Source: Gambelia wislizenii (Eukaryota > Chordata > Lepidosauria > Squamata > Crotaphytidae). Taken from it: a DNA stretch of 64,000 nt. A program made the translations under genes and the position numbers. The notes below the pieces were generated by a model. It was not told where the DNA came from. It saw only the letters and a program-made list of their open reading frames with translations, and did no database searches. The first letter of the stretch is position 1. Each line of letters opens with the position of its first letter. Location: the NCBI GenBank assembly GCA_030847615.1, contig JAUMIR010000001.1, positions 384,816,687 through 384,880,686 on the forward strand, given 5' to 3'. This document shows, piece by piece, positions 55,157 through 64,000 of the stretch.

Positions 55157-55706
55157 GGACTTTATCAGGCCACCCCCCAGAAAGGTTCTTTTGCAGGCAT
55201 AAATTATGGCATTTTAATGCCAGCAACCCCCCCACCACAACCACAATTATGTCAGGCAGCATCCATGAAGCTTCCCTGGCAGTAACAGAGCACAAATCTC
55301 CTCGATTCTCATGAGAAGACACCAGCGCAGGAATTTAAAAATGAAACAAAACAAAATAAAGGCACAAAACATTAAGAAAAGCACCTAAACACACCTTAAT
55401 AAGTTCCAAGTACACAGAGGGAGGTCATAAAAAGACTGTCCCCTGCCTGACTGTCACAATATCACCCAGACGTGTTTGCCCATTGATGTTGCATCTACGT
55501 GAATACAATGGCACATGGATTCAAATGCTGGCAATGCCAGCAAAAAACTGCCATGGGAGATCAATTGACTGCTTAGGCTGTCAATGAAAAAGAACGGCCT
55601 TTTAACAATATATGATTGCAAAAGGGCAATGTCATCTGGTACGCATGCCCTTTTGTGATCATTAGGCATCCTTATGACACCATATTTGACTGGTCTGATA
55701 AAGTCC
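55157..55706. mobile_element. Miniature TIR element (about 570-bp family) with CTA duplication
   Basis: Ends GGACTTTATCAGGCCACC and TGGTCTGATAAAGTCC are inverted copies; CTA at 55,154-55,156 and 55,707-55,709. Inserted opposite in direction to the copies at 5,030 and 44,996 ('gccagcaaaaaactgccatg', 'gcaatgccagc'). Removing it restores CR1 sequence ('tttgtcctagtctctggagc'). Confidence 0.85.
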
Positions 55707-56071
55707 CTAGTCTCTGGAGCAGCAGAAAACAAGCTTGCTCCATCCTCAGTATGACATCCCTTCAAATATTTAAACATGGCTATCATGTCATCTCTTAACC
55801 TTCCCTTCTCCAGGCTAAACATATCCAGTACATTCCTTTCTAAGTACTTACAGATTGTTCAATGATCTGCTCTGGAATCTTGCCTAGTATTGATGTCAGA
55901 TTGACGGTGGGGTAATTATTTGGGTCTTCTTCCCCCCCCCCCGTATTTTTTTTTTTAAAAAAAGATGGGAAATTTGCCCTCCTCCAGTCTACTGGGACTT
56001 CTCCTGTTCTCCAGAAATTCGCAAACATTATTGACAGTGGTTCTGAGATTACTTCTGCCAGTTCTTTCTTG

Positions 56072-57230
56072 GGGGCCGTTTACACGATGAAAATGTCCTG
56101 GGAAGAATTCGTGTCTATCCCTGGCAGTTTACACGTACATCGGGTCGGGTACGTGATTTTCGGAAGGGGGGCCACCTTTTATCCCTCAACCTGCGGGACC
56201 TCCAGTCCCGCAGGTTGTGCCAGTTTTTAAAAAAGTCACTGGAGGATTCGGAAAATCGGAAATCGTAAACAGCGTGGGACAAAAAGTCTCGGTACTGGGA
56301 TGACCGGAAATGGTGACTGGGGGCGGGCTTAGAGCTCAGAGACCAGAAAAGGAGGGGTCAGTCACCCGTTCAACAGATCCAGCCTCACCAGCTGAAAACA
56401 AAGGCATCCCTTCCAGCTGCATGAAGGTTGATGTGTGTGTGCGCGCGCATGCGAATGTACTCAATCACCTTTTTAAATGGATTTCTACACTGCATGCTAC
56501 AGAGAGATCGTGGTGGGCAGATCCTCCCTGGTTCTGAACAGAGAGATCGTGGTGGGCAGATCCTCCCTGGTTCTGAACAGAGAGATCGTGGTGGACGGGC
56601 ACAGTAAAATATTCCAGCCTCTGAGCGAATGAACATCTCTTAACTTCCCCCTCTCTGTGTCTGTGTGTTTCAAAACAGCCTGTTTGTAGCTGGTTTGAAG
56701 CATGAACTCTGCAGCTAATCTGTGTTGTAAGGGTTAACATTTTACAGAGGCAAGGGGAATACGATGCCTCCCCTCCCCTCCCATCCCCCTCACTCGCTTG
56801 ATTTCAAATGGAAAGCACTCTTTCGTTCCTGCGTCTGAGCAAAAGATCTCAGTCTGGATCTTTAAAAATGCTTTCTGCCTCTTCTGAAGGGGTTAAAATG
56901 TTCAAGAAGCAAAGGGGGAATAACAAACCTCTGCCCCCCTCTCTCCCCCACCACCCCAGCCAGCCAATAGCATCGCTCGTGGCACGGAACTCTAAGGGAA
57001 GTGCGTCACCCGAGGTTGTGAAAACACGAGTAATCGCATCTTTGATTGACAGCCAAAAAAAAAAAATTAAAACCTAAACAAAACCGGAACTATGGACGTG
57101 TAAATATCAGTCACGGGACCACACGGGATATCCATATCAGAGACATAAATCGTATAAACAGCGAGGGACGGATTCGTTATCACTTTGTCCCGGTAGGCAA
57201 CGCGACAATTTCTGTCGTGTGACTGGCACC
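56072..57230. mobile_element. Non-autonomous PIF/Harbinger-like element, 1.16 kb, with TTG duplication
   Basis: Left end GGGGCCGTTTACACGATG and right end TCGTGTGACTGGCACC are inverted copies (11 of the first 15 positions agree). TTG at 56,069-56,071 and 57,231-57,233. GGGGCCGTTTACACG is a common type of Harbinger end. CpG-rich near both ends; the middle has a (GT/GC) run near 56,432-56,450, a 39-bp tandem repeat and a bidirectional AT/GC mosaic. Open frames 56,310-56,537 and 56,808-57,077 show no transposase or Myb-like motif. Confidence 0.75.
56500..56600. repeat. 39-bp tandem repeat, 2.6 copies
   Basis: Units starting 'cagagagatcgtggtgggca' at 56,500, 56,539 and 56,578, the first two identical. 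Period divisible by 3, hence the repeated peptide in the - strand frames; inside the Harbinger-like element. Confidence 0.85.
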
Positions 57231-57525
57231 TTGGATGTAGTTCATTTGTCCCTGGAGACTTGAATTCATTTATACTGACCAGGTATTTCTGAACTACATC
57301 TTTACCTATTCTGTGCTGCTTTGCCCCTACTGCATCATCTTCTCCATTTCCCCAAGTTTAGCAGTGTTCTCCTTTTGGGAGAAGACTGTGGCAGAGAAGG
57401 TGTTGAGTAGTTCTGCCTTTTCTCCGTCCCCTGTTAGCATTTCGCCATCTTCTCCATGCAGCAGCCCTACCATTTCCTTGTTTTTCCTTTTGGTGATGAC
57501 TAGATCAGATTATTTTCACTAAACA

Positions 57526-60500
57526 TCTATTTTGTATCTTTTTCTTTATAAGTCTGTACTGTTTCATTTCTGTATTAATCTGCATTTTTCCTGTTTTAAA
57601 GATTGCATTGCACAGGTACATGGATGGCAGCCCTGCACTATGGTTCCCATGTGCCACTGTGAGAATGTGCATGCACCCAAACATCCTCAGTATGACATCC
57701 AGTTTTACCTTCACCCACCCACAGGATTCTAGTGTCCCTTTCCTAATTGTTGGAGGTGCTCATAATTACTGATCCAAATTCAAATCAATGGAGCAGTGAT
57801 GGTTTACACACTATTAATATTAGCTGGCATAACCATGGAGGATACACCTGGAGCATTAGGGAAGTTGAATATTTGTATGCATTTCAAGATTTTAAAATTT
57901 AAAAAAAAATCAAATGAGCATTGTAGTGTTACTTGAAAGATTGTTTTGAAATAAGCAGGTTGATAAAACAGGATATGTAGGGTGATAGAAATAGAATGGT
58001 CTAATGCCCCGCACTGCCACCACTAAGCATGAAAATGTTCTTAGCTTTATATGACCTCTGATTAATTGGACTTCCTGACCCACAGAAGCTACATCACTCA
58101 CATTGGCATGGATGGTACATAGTGGGATGTACTGATGCCACTAGAAGCCACCCATCTGGAAGCAGTCTGGCACAAGCAAAGTCTAGATTAAAATCTCCAG
58201 TTAGCCATGAAGATTACTCTTTCAGCCTAGTTTTATTGGGTGTCCCATTCTCTTTCAGCCCAGCCCAGTATTTTTTAAAAAAAAAATTTTAAAAGGAATC
58301 AGTACATGGAAAATTTTCCAGAATTAAGCATTCTTGAACAATGCTAATAGCAGTAATTCTGAATTTGATAATAACAAATTGGATATTCTCCAGCAAGACA
58401 ATAATGTGCAATAGCAAATTGGAAAACACAAGCGTGTTCCCTCCACTGTGTAATGGAAGGATTTTAATTTGTGAACTTTTGATTTTCAGTTTATGGGGAA
58501 GAGCACAGGTTTTAAATGCCAGCAACAGTTCTGCTGTGTTTTACCAGCAGTCTCTCAGAGCAGTTACTGTTTCAAGATGCTAGATGACTGTATATTTTGC
58601 TTTCCCTGCAAGCAGCCAATTTGCAAGAAAGGTGGTTATAGAAAAATTGCTATTTACTCTGAAACAAGTGGTATAGTACATTATCACTTGACACTGATGT
58701 TGTTAGGAGGATAGCAAATCAATAATCAGTTCTCATTCAGTAACTTCGTAAACCATCAGCTTCCATCATTGTGAAGCTTGTTTCCATTTCTGCACAGCCC
58801 TTACCACCAGGCCAGAAAACTGATTATTTTACAACAGACAAGGCTGATAGATGATCGAATGTATTTTTAATTACCTTTCTTCCAAATTAAACCAAATGGT
58901 TACAGGACTGGAACTTTGGGCAAACGGATACATTGCAAATGTTTTATAGCTAACAAAGATTGCCCGAAGGGATTGTTTTTAAGCCTTATAGAATAAAGCT
59001 TTGAAATGGAATTCATGTGATGGAAATCTTCCTTATTGATAAACGCTATCACTTTGTTATTGATAGATGCCTTTCTTGTTGATAGACAACACTTTACTAA
59101 ATGACCTCTTGTCTGGTCTGCAGCCATGGGGGTGGGCTCCATAGTGTATTCTGTGCTCCTGGGGCCTGTAGCCTTTTCCATTTATTCTGAAAGGCAGAAT
59201 AGAGTACAGAAATGGGCCTGTTGAGGAGAAGACTGAGGCCTGGGCTAAATTTGGCTTCCTGGTCTCTTTTCTTTCTAGGTAGTGTAGAGAGGTGGAGTAG
59301 GTGGAACAATGAGACATGGTGATATTTCAGCTATCTGTTCCATTTGAATACCGCCTCCTTGTAAAACTAGCTGACCACGGCCTTCAGATACCAGTATATT
59401 AATCAGAAGTGTTCTTAACTAGAGGGAAGAGACTCCATTTTGCACATCCCAGCTGTGTCCCCAGAGGTCTCTCCCCCCTCTCCTCAGCTTACAAGCAAGA
59501 AGAGATGTTTTGTGTCCTCACAGTATGTTCTGAACTTGGGTTCACTTGTGCAACCTAAGATGATGGCTGCTTTACATTTGTACAAAAAAAAATAAAATTG
59601 AAAGTCAGATACCCATGCTCTTTATTAGTTATTATAATATGCTAGCATATAATATGCTAGCACAAGAAATAGTCTAGGAGAAAGGGAGGCATTGTTTGCC
59701 TTTGAACATCTCAATATTCACTTGTATAAACAGCTGGCACTGGAACTCTGATATTAGACCCACCAGGATGTGATTTTCACTTTTTATTTTCTGCTAACTA
59801 GGAATAGCAATGGCCTACCAAACAGGATGATGGTTGTAAAGAGAAACCAGCATAAAGGTTGCAAATTACATTGCCTACTGAAATTAATAATAAGCACTGT
59901 TGCAGTTGAGGCTGCAGTATACGCTATCAAATTACCAGTGTTACAGGTAGCAGATTTATGGTTAACACTCACAGTTGTCTTTAAATGTGTCTCCTCAGCA
60001 GAATTTCTTGAAGTAATGAGGTATTAGACTGGACAACGTTAGTTTGGGAAGAAAATGGTGTTGCTACTGAATCTGCAAAGTGATTTGGCTTGGAGTCTTC
60101 AACAATTGTGTGTAGAAAGAAAGAACTGACTATTTTAAAGCAAGTTGATTTCCCACTGTGTGCGACTGTGTGCATTTCACGTTGAACAATAGATGGCACA
60201 TGCTAAAGGTTTTCAGCTAGTGGCAGTCATGCTGACTCTTTGTTCTGTCTTTCTAACACGGCTGCCCATTATAGGTTCCTCTCTGTTAGTTACTCAGTAT
60301 CTCAATGTTAGATGAAAATTGGCTACAAAAGTAATTTAATTCTCAAGTAATAAGTTTATGACCCCCTAGAAAAATGTGCTCAAGATGTCTTTTTGGTTTA
60401 CTCAAGTGAAACTTTTACTTGGAGACTTTTCAACTTCTTTCTCCTGTCTCTCTAAAATGTCCTTATATTTCCATAAGTTTATTCTATTACACAAACAAAA

Positions 60501-61431
60501 GAGTAATTTTTGAAGGAAGAGTCAATATTTGTGGGAAATAATGCTACACTTTGGGAGATGGAATGAAAACTGAAATTTTGAAGTAAGTGACCCCCCTTTA
60601 AAAAAAAAAAAAAGACTGTGTGATACCATGGCCACTGAACTGGTAAAACTTGGATTTCTTATATTTTAATTATAAGGGAGGGCTGCACTCATATGTGTAA
60701 TCTTTAGGTTACAATTTTAAAATCAAAATTTATATGAATATTTTTTATTGTTTTCTGCTGGCCAAATACCGTAGGCTAAATTTTGGGAACCTGCCATAAG
60801 GGTCTTCTTGGTGACTACACCCATGCTTTGGATCTCCCTCCCTACAGAGGCTAGGATGTTTCCCTCCTTGCTCTTTTGCCAGTAAGTGAATATGTGTGTT
60901 CAAACTGACTTTTCAGAATTGACTGCAATTCTTTTAAATGGTGTGCTGTGTTCTTTATTTTTATTTTTTGTGTTCTATTGGATTTTATATGGTGCAATTC
61001 CATTTAAAAAATACCTGCCAGTATTCTACAGTAACCTCTGGGGGCCTAACCTTCCTAATCTGACAGAAACATAGTCCACTCATTCTCTAATCCCTGGCAG
61101 AATGAAAATCCTTCTCCCCATGTAACTGATACCCAGTAAAGTAGGTTGAGGGGAGGAGATTTACAATTGTGGCAGTAGTGTCAAGTTACCTAGATTTGTT
61201 ACCTACCCTGACGTCCCCTGCCCCATGGCTTTGGGACCCCCACTCTGCTGCTTTTTTCTACAACCTTATTACCTCAGATTGGTACAGTATCACCCCAAAA
61301 CAACCCACTTCCTCTGTTCTTCTATCCCCATATTCCTACTTTATTCACTAGCCTCACATGAATGCTTGAAGCCTGAGTGTGTGTGTGAATGCTGTTATTG
61401 TTTTCTCAAATAAAGACAAATAATTATACTA
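57526..61431. other. Unannotated stretch, nothing recognised
   Basis: About 3.9 kb of AT-rich, unique-looking sequence. I looked for exon-like frames, RNA gene boxes and transposon ends and found none I can support. It could be single-copy intergenic or intronic DNA. Confidence 0.35.
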
Positions 61432-61890
61432 CTAGCTGGACCCAGCGTACCAGACGCCATTAAAAAACTCCCTCCAAAATGCCTGATAGATCTCAAAACA
61501 ACTCTGTAAGTTAGGCCGGTGGATTTAAATTCCTCGTCTCTTTTCTCAGTGTTCCACTCTTTCCTGGAATTGCTGAGGGTGACTTGCTCTGTTACCCTGC
61601 TGCAGCCACCACCAGTTGACTGCCTGACTCTGGCCCAGTGATAGCAGCAGCATCCTGCCTCCACCACCAGTTGACTGCCTGGATGTCATCAAAGCCCGTG
61701 ACTGATGAGTGGCTGAGGGAGGGAGAAGAGGGAAGGGCTCTTGTGAGGTGGTGATGCAGATTGAGTAGATTGTGATGTAGAGAGGGAATGTGCATGTGGG
61801 TGGTGACTGGTTGGGAGTATGTTGGATGTGTTTCCTGAGCAGCCAATCAGCACACTGGGAAAGGCAACATACCCAAGAGAATTACAGAGA
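61432..61890 (-). mobile_element. Helitron-like non-autonomous element
   Basis: Read on the - strand, the right end 'cttgggtatgttgcc' and 'cagtgtgctgattggc' matches the start of the element at 15,456. The 3' end is the hairpin GCTGG-GT-CCAGC directly followed by TAGT, so the element ends CTAG (61,432-61,435) with host T next, as Helitrons do. The exact 5' TC is blurred by the (GA)n run at 61,886-61,909. No Rep/helicase coding. Confidence 0.6.
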
Positions 61891-61909
61891 GAGAGAGAGA
61901 GAGAGAGGT
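61886..61909. repeat. (GA)n microsatellite
   Basis: Twelve GA units at the 5' border of the Helitron-like element. Confidence 0.9.
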
Positions 61910-62132
61910 AGCTTAACATCTCTTCCATACTACTGGTATAGGTCAAAAGGTCCTGCTATCTGTTGCCCCCTGTCACATAGTGAAGCTGAGTATATTAATT
62001 CCCATATTAATGTTGATATTATGAGGGTCCTTAAGACTCCTGAGCATTTAGGGTAACAGATTTACTCATCCATAAATATTCTGTATTCATGATTGCACTT
62101 AGTTGTGATTGTGACACCATTTCTACAATTGT

Positions 62133-62133
<1 letters not shown>

Positions 62134-62164
<31 letters not shown>
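62134..62164. repeat. (CA)n microsatellite
   Basis: About fifteen uninterrupted CA units. Confidence 0.9.
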
Positions 62165-62165
<1 letters not shown>

Positions 62166-62315
62166 ACCTTGTGTCAGCTGTATGGGGAGAAGGAGGTATA
62201 TTCTATTGCCAATGGGATGTGTTTTAAATTTGTATTTGTTTTAAATTCATGAGCCACCTAGAGTCTCAATATGTGTGTGGGGGGGGAGGGAAGCGGGATA
62301 TAAATGAAATTCTTC

Positions 62316-62346
62316 ACCACCACCACCACCACCACCACCATCATCA
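62316..62346. repeat. (CAC)n/(CAT)n microsatellite
   Basis: CAC units followed by CAT units; directly preceded by 'gggatataaatgaaattctt', so probably the tail of a short L2-type 3' end (about 62,160-62,315, + strand). Confidence 0.7.
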
Positions 62347-63365
62347 TAGCTGCCACTCTGTTCAGTAAGAATGATTTCTTAAGTCTGCCCTACAACATCA
62401 CAATTCACTGTTATGGCTGTTATGCATGTAGAAATGAAAACTATCCCCAGAAGCTATGTTTTCAGTAGCACAGCCCCCATCACCTGCATGGACATTTCTG
62501 CCATTGTGAATTGCCATAGAGCAGGGGGATGAGCAGACACTTCCAGCTCTTTTTCCATAACTCGACATACTGCATGAGGCATCCATAGATGACCACTGCA
62601 GCATGTCTAGTTGCAGAAAGAGGGCAGGATACATGTCCACCCATCCTCCTGCTCTCTGGCAACAGAGAAATGGACATCTTTGTGGGTGGCTGTGTTTCTG
62701 AAAAGATAGGTTTCAGGGGCTAGCATCACGAGACATAGCTCTGGAGACATAGCTATGTCTCCATAGATCCAAGTCTGTAATGTGTCTTGATGAAAGGATC
62801 TCTGTATTATACCTGCAGTAATACAAGTGAAAGGTTTAAGGTTGAACCCTCACTTGAAGTGGAAGCTTATCTTTTCTTTACAAAAGGAGGAAAGGGGGGA
62901 GAAGGCAGCCCTTGGAACACCTTCTCAGTAACTCTGTTCATCAATTCACCTGAAAGTCCCTAAAATTCTCTCCCTGTCTTTGCAGTGGAGGTGAAGGACC
63001 AGTGAGGGAGGAACAGTACCATTCCCTGTTTAAAATTTCTGGATTGGGCATCATATACGCTTGGTATCTGTCTGGAGAACACTGCTGAACTTCACACTTT
63101 GGCAGGTTAGTGCATGGAGATGAAAGCCCATTGTTGTAGAAGCTAGCTTGGGAATTGTGGCCAATATTAGTGTACCGACGTGTTAAGATTTCCTAAAATC
63201 TTGGAAGAAACAATAGAAGAAAGTCACATAATATCATGTTACATCATGTAAGAATTGAAATGATAAAAATAACTCCAAAAGGTACTAAACAACATAGCTA
63301 GAACTACTAAATAAAGTATAACCATATGTTCAAATATTGCATTCATGGGCTGGCATCTTGTTAAT

Positions 63366-63930
63366 GAACTTTATGAGACCACCCGCTAAACCCATTTTTT
63401 TGCCAGCATAATTTGTGATGTTTAATACCAGCAAAAGAACTCCCCGTACCACACTTACCTTGCATCAATGCAAAAAGGCTTCCACAGCAGTGAATGAGAA
63501 GTGAACGGAGCTCCATTCACTTCCTCTATTGAAATCTTGCGGATTCTCATGAGAATACATAGCACAGAAAATTAAAACGAAAACAAAGTAAAAGTTACAC
63601 AAAACACATAAACACACTATAAAAGTCCAGAGTAAACTGAGAAGGGTCATAAAAAGTGTGTCACCTACTTGGATGTCGCAATCTCACCCAGAAGTGTTCT
63701 GGCCGGACCGGCCATTGATGCTGCAATGACGAAAGGACATTGGGACGAGGTTTCAGGTGCTGGCAAAAAATCACCACAGCTAATCTATTGATGGCTTGGC
63801 CCATCAATAAAATAGATTGGCTTATGGCCAATACATAAATGCGAAAGGGCAACGTCATCTGATATGTGTGCCCTTTCGCGTTTATGTGGTGATGTTATGA
63901 TGCCCATTTTTCATGTGTCGGATAAAGTCC
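63366..63930. mobile_element. Miniature TIR element (about 570-bp family)
   Basis: Ends GAACTTTATGAGACCACCC and TGTCGGATAAAGTCC are inverted copies with mismatches. Internal sequence ('gccagcataatttgtgatgt', 'acctacttggatgtcgcaat', 'ctcacccagaagtgttctgg', 'gcgaaagggcaacgtcatct') matches, in reverse, the copies at 7,590 and 44,996. The flanks are not a clean duplication. Confidence 0.75.
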
Positions 63931-64000
63931 ATGGACTTTCATACATATAATTGTAATTTATATGTGTATAAGTCCATTTTTGGGCAGGGTAAGGAACTGT

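Larger units (their letters stand above)
54677..57525 (-). pseudogene. CR1 LINE (internally deleted) carrying three DNA transposons
   Basis: CR1 pieces in order on the + strand: 54,677-54,693 and 54,932-55,156 (3' terminus 'agagttggaagaaatctcaa' and 'gtcatccagcctctgtttaa'), 55,710-55,840 ('LEKGRLRDDMIAMFKYLKGCH' region), then a deletion, 55,841-56,071 (RT start: 'TSILGKIPEQIIEQ', 'FANFWRTGEVPVDWRRAN'), and 57,231-57,525 (linker region: 'atgtagttcatttgtccctg', 'gcagagaaggtgttgagtag'). The pieces join cleanly across the three insertions. Inactive. Confidence 0.85.
61910..63365. other. Mostly unannotated
   Basis: Apart from the CA and CAC repeats and a possible L2-type tail before 62,316, I recognise nothing here. 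Confidence 0.35.

Noticed and set aside
56310..57077. Open frames inside the Harbinger-like element as a possible transposase or Myb-like gene
   Set aside because: No DDE or Myb-like residues are visible, and one frame is produced by the 39-bp repeat.

Overview
The window reads as intergenic or intronic DNA of a vertebrate, most likely a squamate reptile (lizard). The reasons are the mixture of repeats: CR1 LINEs with the typical vertebrate CR1 3' end, L2-clade LINEs, tRNA-headed SINEs with a 'gggtcaccat' type body, PIF/Harbinger-like and hAT-like miniature elements, Helitron-like ends, a Penelope-like remnant, a tyrosine-recombinase (DIRS/Ngaro-like) remnant and a Ty1/copia remnant. This diversity is known from lizard genomes; the exact species cannot be read from the sequence. 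I recognise no host protein-coding exon, tRNA gene or rRNA gene. Nearly every open frame over 60 codons is either part of a transposable element or a chance frame.

Layout. 1-2.8 kb: degraded tyrosine recombinase plus SGNH hydrolase of a DIRS/Ngaro-like retroelement. 4.8-6.9 kb: a CR1 end, then a tRNA-SINE that has been broken by two DNA transposons, one of which carries a third. 7.6-8.2 kb: a miniature inverted-repeat element. 9.6-13.25 kb: a long decayed CR1 on the + strand (ORF1 esterase domain, then endonuclease and reverse transcriptase), broken by a SINE. 15.2-16.2 kb: CR1 end and a Helitron-like element. 19.7-21.6 kb: two foldback miniature elements and a pogo/Tigger-like element with two insertions. 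23.3-23.9 kb: Penelope-like fragment. 27.0-31.0 kb: a CR1 (- strand) split by a 3.1-kb L2 (- strand). 32.6-34.2 kb: miniature element and CR1 fragment. 37.1-39.1 kb: three related near-perfect foldback elements within 2 kb. 40.4-43.9 kb: an L2 (+) split by a copia fragment (-), whose LTR is in turn split by a GC-rich inverted-repeat element built of 148-bp hairpin units. 45.0-45.6 and 47.8-48.4 kb: more miniature elements.

The best-preserved gene is at 48,462-52,447: an apparently full-length non-LTR retrotransposon with a single intact 1052-codon frame (endonuclease, reverse transcriptase, C-terminal CCHC-type finger), an 11-bp target duplication with one mismatch, and a 3' untranslated region of only 27 bases that folds into a hairpin. 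A second, 5'-truncated copy at 43.76-43.92 kb ends at the same place. 54.7-57.5 kb is a CR1 (-) carrying three DNA transposon insertions, each with a clear target duplication. 61.4-61.9 kb: a Helitron-like element; 63.4-63.9 kb: a last miniature element.

Across the window at least thirteen insertions have ends of the GGA(C/G)..TTT.TCAGAC, GGTC or GGGGCC type; eight of them have matching 3-bp flanks (TTA, CAA, CTA, TAT, TTG), which points to PIF/Harbinger-type mobilisation. All family names come from motif recognition by eye, not from database searches.
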